From Defluviitaleaceae bacterium (GTDB taxonomy: Bacteria; Bacillota; Clostridia; Lachnospirales; WRAX01): a stretch of DNA of 36,091 nt. The stretch spans positions 1-36,091 of the forward strand of contig WRAX01000025.1 of assembly GCA_009779935.1 (NCBI GenBank), given 5' to 3'. Made by a program: the position numbers and the translations under genes. The notes under the pieces are model-generated. The model was not told the DNA's origin. It was given only the letters and a program-made list of their open reading frames with translations, and searched no databases. Below are positions 24,213-33,371 of the stretch, one piece after another; within the stretch, counting starts at the first letter, position 1; each line of letters opens with the position of its first letter.

Positions 24213-26495
24213 TTATTTTTCCAAAAATTGCATTTGTTTCTGCAATTCGGCGGGGACGGGCTTGCCCGACTTCTCCACCTTTTGTATCATGCTTGCAAGC
24301 TTTTGCTTTGCTTGTGTGTTTTGCAAATCCCGTAATTTAAGGGGCTCTGCATATTGGGGGTTGGCGGCAAGTTTTTCCCTAACTTCTTTGGTAAAGGGGC
24401 AATACAATGCCATAATTTTGCGTGCAACCTTGTTAAGCCTTTGGGAGCCATTGCATTCGTACATCAACCAGTCTATATAATTATTAACAAACACGGCACG
24501 GTACACATTGCGGGCACGCATTATCTCGGTTTTTACGCTGGATTTGGCATCCATGGAAAGGTCCTTATTATTGCGGTAGAATTGTAGGTAGGTAAAATAT
24601 TCGCTGGTAAGGGATGGATAGGTGGCATCGGACCAGCGTGCGCCCTGCACCCTTTTGCACATTTCCCATCTAAATTCGCCGGCAAGGCGGATAAGGGCTT
24701 GACCCATATCTTCCAAATAAAAGGCGGGGAAAAACATACGTGCACTGGTGTTGCGGTTGCGCCCTTCAATTTCCTGCCACAAAGCACCACGCACGCCCAC
24801 ATTGGGCATTAAGATAAAGGTCGGCAACACCTCCATATCAAGCTGGGTGCTGTTTATTTCCAAGTCTTGGTTGCTATACACCACTTCACGGCGGAAGGCG
24901 GAATAATCCAGCTTCAAAATACCTTCCAAGGTCTCTGTCAATTTATCGGCGGTTACAAGGGCTTGCTTTAAGCTGCGTTGCACATTATGGTCTGCAAACA
25001 CAGGTACGTAAGAAGAAACCCGCCCAAATGTGATTTTGTTGCCGATGGGGAAAACCGATTCCAATTCAAAGCGCATTTTGCCTTCTGTGTCGGCAAGCAG
25101 GCGTTTTTCCTCTTTTTCCGCATCCGGCCCATGCAGGCGTTTGGACTGGATAATGTCCTTAACACTGCTGGCATAATCCGTATCCAAATCCCCTTGGCTG
25201 GGCTCTTTTTCTCCGTTGTAGATTGCCGTAAGCCATTCGGTGATGGTGTATACGCCCTTGGAGGGGTCGCCCTTATAACTGTCAGCAATTGAATATAGGT
25301 AGTCGGCATTTTCGGGGCCGGCTAAGGCTGCATCCATATAGCCGAAGTTTAGGAACATTTTTATAACCGTCGGCACGTTGTCATCCCGCAGGCTTTTGAT
25401 GAATGCAGGTGTATAAATCTTAAAGAAATCGCTGGTTATTTCACGGCGCAGGCGATATACATTGTCATCGGTGCTTGTCCTGTCTCTAACAAGTGTAAAA
25501 TCGTGGATATTGCGGGCGAAGCGGTTTGCATCCTCTTCCGCAATTTCGGAATATTCCAAAATTGTGTATAGAGAATCTTTTAAGTTGTGCTTTATGCCGC
25601 CATCGCCCATGGGTGCATCTGCAAGCTCTTCCGAACCGCGCTTGGCGGATGCGGCTTCTTCGTAACCGCCCCAACGCTGGGCAAGCAGGGCTTGGTCCGC
25701 CCCGGGCATATCCTGTAAAAAGTCCCCAATTTGTTTTACAAGCTTGCCAACGGTTTCATCTGCGCCACGCACGCCCATGGAGCTTGTGTGCAGCTCGCTA
25801 ACCACCCCAAGCAGGTCGTTTCCGCTTTCGTTAAGGAATTTTGCGGCAATATCTTTAAGATAAGCTTTACAAACCTGTGCAGATATAATAAGTTGGTTTA
25901 TATGTTGTAAGCCGGTGCGCAAAAAACCAAGGGATATGCCAATGCTTGCAAAAAAGTTCTTAAAAGCATCCCCGTCCATTTTGGATATTACCGGATAATA
26001 TTCTGCAAGCCAGTCACCCAGCCCGTCCACTTCCGACGGGGTTTTTATTGCATCTAAGCCGCCAATGTCCTTAGCCGTAAAGGAATACAAGGAGCAAAGC
26101 CTTTGATATTCACAATTTGTGGTGGTTAAAAGCTCGTGGGCTTCTTTTGCCTTGTCTGCATAAAATTGGCGGATTTTGGTAAGCTCTGCCGCTTGGCGGC
26201 ATAGGGACCATACAACCTTACCGGTTAAATCCTCACTGCTGCGCAAAAGGGCTTCCAAATCACTAAAATTAGCGTATTTGTTGGTAAATGCCGTAACATC
26301 ACTTTCGGCTGTGTAGCTAAGCCCGAAAGTGCCTGTGTCAAAGGCGCAAAGCCCAATTAAATCCCCTTGCCCAAAGGCAAGCCTGCGCCCCAAAAAGGTG
26401 GCAGAAACATTGCCCTTTGCCACAAACAAAATGGCATCCAGCCCATCCCCTGTCGCACGCAGGGTTTCACCTTGCTTAAATACTGTTAAAGCCAT
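24213..26495 (-). CDS. Large protein with N-terminal cyclic-nucleotide-binding-like domain
   Basis: A 760-residue cytosolic protein with no signal peptide or clear membrane helix. Residues ~1-75 have the jelly-roll pattern of a cNMP-binding domain: VFKQGETLRATGDGLDAILFVAKG, then LAFGQGDLIGLCAFDTG. The Arg of the usual phosphate-binding cassette is not obvious, so it may not bind cyclic nucleotides. The remaining ~680 residues are mostly helical, with a charged middle, and end in a Lys/Gln-rich tail (AKQKLASMIQKVEKSG). No catalytic motif is recognised. The start is ATG 26495 (MALTVFKQGE) behind AAAGG, downstream of a sigma-A promoter. It is transcribed alone and divergently from the surface protein. 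The function is unknown. Confidence 0.7.
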   Translation of the reverse strand: MALTVFKQGETLRATGDGLDAILFVAKGNVSATFLGRRLAFGQGDLIGLCAFDTGTFGLSYTAESDVTAFTNKYANFSDLEALLRSSEDLTGKVVWSLCRQAAELTKIRQFYADKAKEAHELLTTTNCEYQRLCSLYSFTAKDIGGLDAIKTPSEVDGLGDWLAEYYPVISKMDGDAFKNFFASIGISLGFLRTGLQHINQLIISAQVCKAYLKDIAAKFLNESGNDLLGVVSELHTSSMGVRGADETVGKLVKQIGDFLQDMPGADQALLAQRWGGYEEAASAKRGSEELADAPMGDGGIKHNLKDSLYTILEYSEIAEEDANRFARNIHDFTLVRDRTSTDDNVYRLRREITSDFFKIYTPAFIKSLRDDNVPTVIKMFLNFGYMDAALAGPENADYLYSIADSYKGDPSKGVYTITEWLTAIYNGEKEPSQGDLDTDYASSVKDIIQSKRLHGPDAEKEEKRLLADTEGKMRFELESVFPIGNKITFGRVSSYVPVFADHNVQRSLKQALVTADKLTETLEGILKLDYSAFRREVVYSNQDLEINSTQLDMEVLPTFILMPNVGVRGALWQEIEGRNRNTSARMFFPAFYLEDMGQALIRLAGEFRWEMCKRVQGARWSDATYPSLTSEYFTYLQFYRNNKDLSMDAKSSVKTEIMRARNVYRAVFVNNYIDWLMYECNGSQRLNKVARKIMALYCPFTKEVREKLAANPQYAEPLKLRDLQNTQAKQKLASMIQKVEKSGKPVPAELQKQMQFLEK

Positions 26496-26572
26496 CAGCC
26501 CCAACCTTTCTTAAATGCATTTATTTTGCGTAAAGTTCTGCAATATTTTTTTCTAAAATCATCCTTCCTTAT

Positions 26573-26601
26573 ATTATAACACCATCCGCCAAAAAACGCA
26601 A
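26573..26601 (-). promoter_or_regulatory. Sigma-A promoter for the cyclic-nucleotide-binding-domain gene
   Basis: On the minus strand, TTGCGT (26601-26596) and a perfect TATAAT (26578-26573) are 17 bases apart. The start codon at 26495 is about 75 bases downstream, giving a leader of about 70 bases. Confidence 0.75.
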
Positions 26602-26702
26602 CCAATTTTTGCCTAACATATTTAGACAAAACCGTTAAATACTATCAGGGCAAGCATTTACAATATCTACCCCAAACCACACAAGGGATTTTGTTAAAAC
26701 TG

Positions 26703-26802
26703 TGTTACAAACCAAACAAAATAGTAGACGAGGCACATCATTTTATGTTATCCTTTCTCATACTGTCTTATACGGGCGGGCGTGTGTCACAAATGTTACA
26801 AA
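26703..26802 (+). promoter_or_regulatory. Direct 9-bp repeats upstream of the surface-protein promoter (operator candidate)
   Basis: TGTTACAAA occurs at 26703-26711 and 26794-26802. TGTCACAAA, one base different, abuts the latter at 26785-26793, making a tandem pair that ends 24 bases before the -35 box. This is typical placement for an activator or repressor site. The rest of the ~230 bases between the two divergent promoters shows no open frame or RNA gene that I can support. Confidence 0.5.
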
Positions 26803-26826
26803 GGGGTTACACTTGCCACCTTTGTG

Positions 26827-26855
26827 TTGACATGGGGCATTCCGCTTGATACAAT
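26827..26855 (+). promoter_or_regulatory. Strong sigma-A promoter for the surface protein
   Basis: A perfect TTGACA (26827-26832) and TACAAT (26850-26855) lie 17 bases apart. Transcription would start near 26862, about 144 bases before the start codon. That is an unusually long leader for this window and a common property of S-layer messages. The leader ends with AAAGGAGGAATTTACGCA just before the ATG. Confidence 0.85.
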
Positions 26856-27005
26856 GGCAGTGTAAACTTTAAAAAAGGGCCACCCAACTGTCATATCGGT
26901 TTGACGCTTCCCACCAAAAACCGAACAAACGACAATCCTCTGGCGCATCGCCATACGGGAAAACCCTTACAAAATCCAATTTTCTTTAAAGGAGGAATTT
27001 ACGCA

Positions 27006-30000
27006 ATGAAATTGAAAAGAAGAATTGCGTCGCTGTTAGCTTTTGTTATGGCTTTCAGCACAATTGCAGCCTTCAGCGTTTCTGCGGATGTTGCCGCTCC
27101 TACCAGCATTGGTATTGAGCCGTTTTCTACGCCAACTCCATGGGCTAACGCTTCAGATGCAATTACGGCTATCAACTCTATCACGTCTATTCAGGTAACT
27201 CCTGCAGTTATCGCTTCTGAAGGTCACTTTGATAATTTTGCGGCCTTCACCACTTGGTTAGGCACTTTGGTACCAGTGGTTGATCTTGCAAGTGCTACAG
27301 GCTTTGCTTGGCCTGAAGTGGTTGCCACTGGCGCCACCGGTGACCAGGTAACATTGCCAGCTGGTAATTTAGATACCACAACCACCCCATCAGCTACCAC
27401 ATTTGCTACTAATGTTAACACGATGTTGGGTGCTGTTGCTTTGATACCATCCGGCACTGCTGACCGTTTGAATACAGAATTTCACTCGGCTTTTGAAACT
27501 TTCGCAGGGACCGTTGCTGGTGCCGTGAATGTTGTTGGTGCACCTGCTGTATTTGGCTGGCCAACAATTACTAATGCTACACTTCCAGGTGCTGCTGCAA
27601 ACTTTACAACTGCACAGCTTGCTGCTTTGAACACTTTTGTTGCTGCTCGTGGTGCTTTGACTATGAACCCACCAACGAATGCTACAACAGCAATTAGTGC
27701 TGGTGCTGGTGTGCTTGCGTACCCAGCTGATGAAGCTATGGTGCGTGCTGCTTTGGGCACTATGATTGTGCCACCACCAGCTATGGCTGTGCCTGGTCTC
27801 ACTCCAAGCCAAGCCGTTAACTTCCCACGTCCTTTTGCTTGGGGTCCTGTTGGTACTTTGGAGCAAAACTGGTTCTTTGTTGACAGATATGTGCAAGGTG
27901 CTGAACAAAATAATCACGATTTGGGTGCCGCCGCTGGCGACCGTCCAACCCTTCAAGCTGCCGAAGTTGTTATCCCGGGACCGCAGCTTCCAATGTTTGG
28001 TGGTAGCTTCACTTTGCAACTTACCGAATGGGGTGCAAACCCATGGAACCATATGTTTAACAACGACAATATCCACCAAATTGCCTCTACTGTAAGTGTG
28101 AATCCGTGGGGCGAAGTTAATAACATTACTTTGTTGCCAGAGCATGGACGTTTCTATCAGCTTAATGCTAACACCATCGTTTACTCCGGTCGTAGAGCTG
28201 ATGCAAACTCTATTGCTGAAATCCCGTTGTTTATCCAAAGAAGCGGTCAAACCTTGACCATCACCCCACAAGGTGACTTTGCCGGTAGAAACGATATCGT
28301 TGCCAGAGTTCCAATTCTTGCTAACATAACCCTTGGTGTGGTTCCAACGCTTACAATGCGTGGAATTGGTGCAGATGTTGAAGTGCCTTTCACAACTGCT
28401 GGTGGCGGTGTAACCGCTTCCGTTACTGCTGTAACCGCACGTAATGATATTACCTTAAACCAAATCACCATCAACGAGAACGCCTATGGTGCTATCCTTG
28501 GCGGTGGTCAAGTTGCTATCACCTTCCCAATGGGTTGGACTGTTACCGACCGTCCATCTGTTGTACTTGGTGGCCTTGCAGCCAATACCACACCTTCTTG
28601 GCCGAGTCATGTAGTTGATCCTGGAACCGGTGCTTTTATGAACTCTCTTCCAAGAGATGGTATTATTGCACCTGTTGTTATGGTTGTAAATCTTAACACC
28701 GCCCTTAACAGGCCAAGTGTTGGTATCCGTAGCGGTATCACCATTTCTGGTTTGCGTTTGGTAAACACTGCAAACCCATGGGATGCTCCTGTTGAAGGTT
28801 CACTTTATGCAACTTTCTCTACCGGTCCTGATGCTTCTGGTATCATGCCAGCTGGTCAAGGCAACGCCAATAACATTGGCCTTCGCCAAGCTTACAGAAC
28901 TATCAACAACGTAGATTTGCGTGTTGCTGAGGTTCGTGACTTTGATATTTCCTTCGTAAGAAGCCCTGCTACCGGTGGTGTTGGCAACATCCCAACCATC
29001 GTAGCCGGCTGGTTGCCGGCACCAGGAAACCAAGCTGGACGCACACATGTTAGCAACCATGAGAGAGGCGTAGGCCGTAACGTAACTACCGGTGCTGCTG
29101 CTTATGGTAACTCTGCTTCTGTAAGATTTGAAGAGGTTGTTCCACGCTCTGCTTGGACTGCCCACACACTTACATTTACCCTTGTAGATGCTGATGGTAA
29201 TCCACATCCATATGCTACAATCCGCAATGTAAACTTCCAACCTGATGTGATTGGCGTTACCGGCGAAGTGGCCAACAACATGCCACACAGAGTAACCGGC
29301 AACTTCATCAACCAACGTGCTGCTGCTACTGCTGCTAATCCAAACTATCAAGGCACCGGCACAATCACTGGTAACGCTGCTGTTATATTCGACGAAACCG
29401 GTCGTAGTGTAACTGTTTCCGGTCTAAGCCTTGCTACCCAAATTGAGAATGTTTGGAGAAATGGCCGCATCCGTCTTGATGCCCACTTTGGTATCACTGC
29501 TGATGTAAGCTTTGCAGGCAATGTGTATGTTCAAGTAACCAATGGTGGCCGTGCTTTCACTGGCAACTTTGGTGAAATTGACCTTCCACAAGTTCAGATT
29601 GCTGAAGTGCGCCGTGGTGTTTATGTAGAAACCGAGGTAACTGAGGTAAGAGTTGGCTTCCAAACCTTTGGCGTTGCTGATATCACCATCCACGAAACCA
29701 TGCCTGGCGACTTCCGCTCTGGTCACGACATCCGTCTGTCCTTGGGTGAGTATTTCACTGGTCAAGTTTCTGGTGATGCTAATGTGCAGTTTATACCACT
29801 TACAACCCTGCAAGCTCAAAACCACATTTCTGTTGGTGGAGCTGATAGAGTGCAAGATCGTGCCGCTGCACACTTGGCACCCTTCCATCACATCACCGAC
29901 GAGCTTGTTGTTACCATCACTCGTCCAACCAATGCAAATGCAACCACAACTTCTTACATCAGCTTAACTGACTTGAATGTAAGACTTAACCGTGCTGTAC

Positions 30001-30713
30001 CGCATGGTGACTACCAGCTTGTTGTACGTGGTAGCTCCGTTCTTAACAATGAGAACTTCTATGGCAACCTTAACGTAGCAGGCAACGGAAACTTCCTTCG
30101 TCCTAACGAAACTAACTTCCGTCGCTACCCACACACACCTTTGATGATTGACTTTATCACCGTTGGAACACCTGGTGATTATGCTGTGGGCAACCTAACT
30201 GGTGGCAACCAAGTTGCTATTAATGCGCCAACCCTACGCATTCCCTTCAATGCAACCACTAACTTCTACATCGACAATGAAGCGGCCGTTTTCCCTGTTC
30301 CTGTTGTAAACCTTGGTGCGCCTGCTGTTGTTAATGGTGTAGAAGTGCCTGCTGGCAGAATGTTTGTGCCTTTCCGTGCAGTTGTAAACGCTTTGAATGG
30401 CAATGACCTTGACGAGCGCTATACTGATGCAATTGTTTGGCATCAAGGTTCTCCAAACGAAAATATCCCACATGCTGTAACCATCAGCCTTGGCGATAGA
30501 ACTGCTACTTTCACAATCGGTAGCCATGAAATCGTTCGTGGTGACCGTTCTGTGGTACCGATGGTAGAGGGTGCTGATGTTATCCGTCCATTCATTGGTA
30601 ACGGCACTGTTGGACAACAAGACACCATGTACTTGCCAATCAGATTCATCGCTTACGCTTTTGGTCTAAGTGTTGATACTGCTACTGTGGCTGGCAATGT
30701 TGTAATCAACTAA
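27006..30713 (+). CDS. Secreted major surface (S-layer-like) protein with C-terminal stalk domain
   Basis: A 1235-residue secreted protein. The signal peptide is MKLKRRIASLLAFVMAFSTI, with cleavage expected after AFSVSA. The long middle is rich in Ala, Asn, Thr, Val and Gly with few Lys or Cys, typical of beta-rich surface proteins. The last ~130 residues (PAGRMFVPFRAVVNALNG ... MYLPIRFIAYAFGL) form a copper-amine-oxidase-N 'stalk' domain, often present in clostridial envelope proteins. The start is ATG 27006 behind AAAGGAGGAATT; upstream in-frame codons have no ribosome binding site. Codon use differs sharply from the neighbours (GCT, CCA, GGT and AAC preferred), which with the strong promoter and long leader suggests very high expression. 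No SLH or cell-wall-binding repeat is visible. Confidence 0.8.
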   Translation: MKLKRRIASLLAFVMAFSTIAAFSVSADVAAPTSIGIEPFSTPTPWANASDAITAINSITSIQVTPAVIASEGHFDNFAAFTTWLGTLVPVVDLASATGFAWPEVVATGATGDQVTLPAGNLDTTTTPSATTFATNVNTMLGAVALIPSGTADRLNTEFHSAFETFAGTVAGAVNVVGAPAVFGWPTITNATLPGAAANFTTAQLAALNTFVAARGALTMNPPTNATTAISAGAGVLAYPADEAMVRAALGTMIVPPPAMAVPGLTPSQAVNFPRPFAWGPVGTLEQNWFFVDRYVQGAEQNNHDLGAAAGDRPTLQAAEVVIPGPQLPMFGGSFTLQLTEWGANPWNHMFNNDNIHQIASTVSVNPWGEVNNITLLPEHGRFYQLNANTIVYSGRRADANSIAEIPLFIQRSGQTLTITPQGDFAGRNDIVARVPILANITLGVVPTLTMRGIGADVEVPFTTAGGGVTASVTAVTARNDITLNQITINENAYGAILGGGQVAITFPMGWTVTDRPSVVLGGLAANTTPSWPSHVVDPGTGAFMNSLPRDGIIAPVVMVVNLNTALNRPSVGIRSGITISGLRLVNTANPWDAPVEGSLYATFSTGPDASGIMPAGQGNANNIGLRQAYRTINNVDLRVAEVRDFDISFVRSPATGGVGNIPTIVAGWLPAPGNQAGRTHVSNHERGVGRNVTTGAAAYGNSASVRFEEVVPRSAWTAHTLTFTLVDADGNPHPYATIRNVNFQPDVIGVTGEVANNMPHRVTGNFINQRAAATAANPNYQGTGTITGNAAVIFDETGRSVTVSGLSLATQIENVWRNGRIRLDAHFGITADVSFAGNVYVQVTNGGRAFTGNFGEIDLPQVQIAEVRRGVYVETEVTEVRVGFQTFGVADITIHETMPGDFRSGHDIRLSLGEYFTGQVSGDANVQFIPLTTLQAQNHISVGGADRVQDRAAAHLAPFHHITDELVVTITRPTNANATTTSYISLTDLNVRLNRAVPHGDYQLVVRGSSVLNNENFYGNLNVAGNGNFLRPNETNFRRYPHTPLMIDFITVGTPGDYAVGNLTGGNQVAINAPTLRIPFNATTNFYIDNEAAVFPVPVVNLGAPAVVNGVEVPAGRMFVPFRAVVNALNGNDLDERYTDAIVWHQGSPNENIPHAVTISLGDRTATFTIGSHEIVRGDRSVVPMVEGADVIRPFIGNGTVGQQDTMYLPIRFIAYAFGLSVDTATVAGNVVIN

Positions 30714-30735
30714 CAAATAGTAATATCAAATAATT

Positions 30736-30767
30736 ATAGGGGCGGCCAATGGTCGTCCCTATTTTTT
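30736..30767 (+). terminator. Terminator of the surface-protein gene
   Basis: A 12-bp stem (ATAGGGGCGGCC against GGTCGTCCCTAT, with two G-U pairs in RNA) and a 3-base loop, followed by TTTTTT. It lies 22 bases after the surface-protein stop and 13 bases before the next start codon. Confidence 0.85.
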
Positions 30768-30779
30768 AGGGGAAGGTTT

Positions 30780-32012
30780 ATGGACATTAGATTGCAAAAA
30801 TATGTAGATGCTGTGATAAATATTGGTGTGGGCATACAGCCCGGGCAAAAACTAATTATCCATTGCGAGGTGGATGTGGCGTATTTTGCACGAATGGCCA
30901 TGGAGGCGGCATACAGGGCGGGTGCTGCAGAAGTTATGATAAGCTGGACGGATGAGATTAGCGACCGCATTGATTACCTGCTTGCGCCTGATGAAAAGTT
31001 TGGGCAGGTTGCCCCGTGGGTGCAGGCACGGATAGACCATTTAGTTGGTGAGAAGTTCCACCGCCTAAGTATTTATGCTGATGACCCGGAAAGTTTGAAG
31101 GGAGTAGACCCGGAACGAATAAACCGGGATTATGCGGCACTTTCCCAAATTAGTAGTGAGCGCAGCAAGCAGATTGCCGCCAGCGAGGTGCAGTGGTGCG
31201 TGATGGCTGTGCCATCGCCTGCGTGGGCGAGAATGGTTTTCCCCGGCGCAAGTAGCGACGAGGAGGCCGTGGCGTTGATGTGGGATGCAATTTACGCCGC
31301 CTGCCGCATTGATGATGGCTGTGCCGTGGAAAATTGGCGAAAACATTCGGATAACTTGCAGGCCAAGGTGGATGCTATGAATGCCCATAACTTCAAAAGC
31401 TTGCGCTTTACAAGTGGTGCGGGTACAGATTTGGAAATGGATTTGCCCAATAACCATCTTTGGATGGGCGGGGACGAGATTTCCAAGGAGGGAGTGCGCT
31501 TTGTGCCAAATATGCCAACCGAGGAGGTTTTTACTGCACCCCGGCGGGATGGTGTAAACGGCGTGGTTTATGCCACCAAGCCATTGGTGTATATGGGTGA
31601 TGTGATTGATGGGTTTTGGCTGAAATTTAAGGGCGGCAAGGTGGTAGAATATGCCGCCGAAAAAAATCAGCACCTGCTGGAAAAGCTGCTTACAACCAGT
31701 AAAAATGCGGACTTTTTGGGCGAGGTGGCACTTGTTCCTTACAGTTCGCCCATTTCCCAATCCGGCATTTTGTGGTACAACACCTTGTATGACGAAAACG
31801 CATCCTGCCACCTTGCACTTGGCTCGGCTTACCCCGACTGTGTTAACGGGGCGGCAGGCAAAAGTGAGGAAGAGCAGATTAAGCTTGGCCTAAATGTGTC
31901 TGATGAGCATGAAGATTTTATGATAGGCTCGGACGACATGGATATTGTTGGGATTACACAAGATGGAAAAGAAGTACAAATTTTCAAGCAAGGCGAATGG
32001 GCTTTGCAATAA
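30780..32012 (+). CDS. M29 family aminopeptidase
   Basis: A 410-residue cytosolic metallo-aminopeptidase of family M29 (PepS/AmpS-like), predicted to release N-terminal amino acids from peptides. The metal-binding and conserved positions run NMPTEEVFTAP (about residue 250), LGEVALVPYSSP, LYDENASCHLALGSAY, and near the C-terminus SDEHEDFMIGSDDMDI. The length is normal for the family. ATG 30780 follows GGGGAAGG. The stop codon lies inside a hairpin shared with the convergent amidohydrolase gene. Confidence 0.93.
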   Translation: MDIRLQKYVDAVINIGVGIQPGQKLIIHCEVDVAYFARMAMEAAYRAGAAEVMISWTDEISDRIDYLLAPDEKFGQVAPWVQARIDHLVGEKFHRLSIYADDPESLKGVDPERINRDYAALSQISSERSKQIAASEVQWCVMAVPSPAWARMVFPGASSDEEAVALMWDAIYAACRIDDGCAVENWRKHSDNLQAKVDAMNAHNFKSLRFTSGAGTDLEMDLPNNHLWMGGDEISKEGVRFVPNMPTEEVFTAPRRDGVNGVVYATKPLVYMGDVIDGFWLKFKGGKVVEYAAEKNQHLLEKLLTTSKNADFLGEVALVPYSSPISQSGILWYNTLYDENASCHLALGSAYPDCVNGAAGKSEEEQIKLGLNVSDEHEDFMIGSDDMDIVGITQDGKEVQIFKQGEWALQ

Positions 32013-32053
32013 AACACAGGGATGGTCATAATGGCCATCCCTGTGTTTTATTG
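32007..32053. terminator. Symmetric bidirectional terminator containing both stop codons
   Basis: Perfect 19-bp arms (CAATAAAACACAGGGATGG at 32007-32025 and its complement at 32035-32053) enclose a 9-base loop. The outer CAATAA on each strand is the final Gln codon plus TAA stop of each convergent gene: the M29 peptidase on plus and the amidohydrolase on minus. T-rich ends follow on both strands. Confidence 0.9.
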
Positions 32054-33349
32054 ATTGGATATTTCTAAAATCATGGCGGTGAAAAGTGCTGCGGTTTTCC
32101 ATAGGCAATCCTCATCAAAATCAAAACCCTTGGTGTGGTGGGCATCTGCTAAATCCGCCCCCATTATAAGGTGGGTGGCCTTGCCGCCCCTTGCCTGTAC
32201 ATGCTCCATAAAAAAGCTATAATCCTCGCTGGCATGCAGGCCAATACTGTCGCCTACATGGTTAAAAATACTTAAATCTTGGGCGGTTTTCTTGGTAAGA
32301 TTCACCAACACCTGGTCGCAGGTGGCCGCTGACGCCTCGCCTACAATTTCAAGTCGATGGCTTACATCATGCATCCTTGCGGCGGCTTCTATGATACGTG
32401 CGGCTTCGCCCTTCATAAAATTATTAATTTGAGTGGTTTCGCCTCTTGTTTCCAGAGCCATAAATGCCTTGTCGGGCACAATATTAGATGATGTGCCTGA
32501 TTGCAAAACGCCCACACTTATGCGGCTTGCGCCCCCGCTGTGGCGGTAAATACCTTGTAAGCCCATGGTTGCCGTAGCCGCCGCCAAAAGGGCAGATTTG
32601 CCATCTTCGGGATTTGCCCCTGCGTGGGCAGTTTTGCCTGTAAAATGGGCGTTAAATTTGGTTGCCGCCAAAAAGTCGGTTGTTTGGCAATACACTTCAC
32701 CGGATTTAGCTGCAAGACCAATGTGAAAGCCCAGCATGTGGCTAACATCATCCACTAAGCCCTTTTTAATAATGGATGTTGCGCCGCCCTGTACGCCCTC
32801 CTCGGCGGGCTGGAAGATTATTTTGACAATGCCTTTCAATTGCCCCTTTGAATCCGCTAACATTTTAGCAATTCCAAGCCCAATTGCGGTGTGGCCATCA
32901 TGGCCGCAGGCGTGCATAACACCTTCATTTATCGAGGCAAAGCTCTGTTGATGGGGAAAATGTGCCACTTCGTCCGCCTCTTTAATGGGCAGTGCGTCCA
33001 TATCCACCCGCAGGGCGATTACAGGGCCCGGTTTGCCTGTGTCTAAAATGCCCATTACGGCAGTTTTGCCGCCCTGCATTTTGTCAATATATTCCATAAA
33101 TGCACCTTGGGTAATGGCACGTTTTGTCTGGACTTGCAACACATCATCGGCCAACAAATTAAGCATTTGGCTATCATCCATGGCATCCCCGCCAATTAGA
33201 AGCTGGTAGCCGAAATCCGCCAAATTTTTGGCAACGATTGATGCGGTGCGAAATTCCGTCCAACCAAGCTCCGGATGCTTGTGAAAATCCCTGCGCCAAT
33301 TTACCAACTGGGGTTGCAGGTTTTGTGCAGATGCGGCAATTTTAGTCAT
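32048..33349 (-). CDS. M20 family amidohydrolase (AbgA-like)
   Basis: A 433-residue metal-dependent amidohydrolase of the M20D group, closest in layout to AbgA, a subunit of p-aminobenzoyl-glutamate hydrolase. Visible motifs are WRRDFHKHPELGWTEFRTA, MGILDTGKPGPVIALRVDMDALPI, the metal-binding MHACGHDGHTAIGLGIA, IFQPAEEGVQGGA with the catalytic Glu, and TGKTAHAG in the dimerisation domain. The substrate could also be another N-acyl amino acid or peptide; no abgB-like partner or transporter is present. The start ATG follows GGAGGAAG. It may be cotranscribed with the 2TM protein 22 bases upstream. Confidence 0.88.
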   Translation of the reverse strand: MTKIAASAQNLQPQLVNWRRDFHKHPELGWTEFRTASIVAKNLADFGYQLLIGGDAMDDSQMLNLLADDVLQVQTKRAITQGAFMEYIDKMQGGKTAVMGILDTGKPGPVIALRVDMDALPIKEADEVAHFPHQQSFASINEGVMHACGHDGHTAIGLGIAKMLADSKGQLKGIVKIIFQPAEEGVQGGATSIIKKGLVDDVSHMLGFHIGLAAKSGEVYCQTTDFLAATKFNAHFTGKTAHAGANPEDGKSALLAAATATMGLQGIYRHSGGASRISVGVLQSGTSSNIVPDKAFMALETRGETTQINNFMKGEAARIIEAAARMHDVSHRLEIVGEASAATCDQVLVNLTKKTAQDLSIFNHVGDSIGLHASEDYSFFMEHVQARGGKATHLIMGADLADAHHTKGFDFDEDCLWKTAALFTAMILEISNQ

Positions 33350-33371
33350 TCATCTTCCTCCATTACATGTA

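Noticed and set aside
26535-26576. Thirteen-residue minus-strand frame (MILEKNIAELYAK) in the leader of the cyclic-nucleotide-binding-domain gene
   Set aside because: The only purine-rich site touches the ATG with no spacing, and the ATG lies at or before the expected transcript start, so translation is unlikely.
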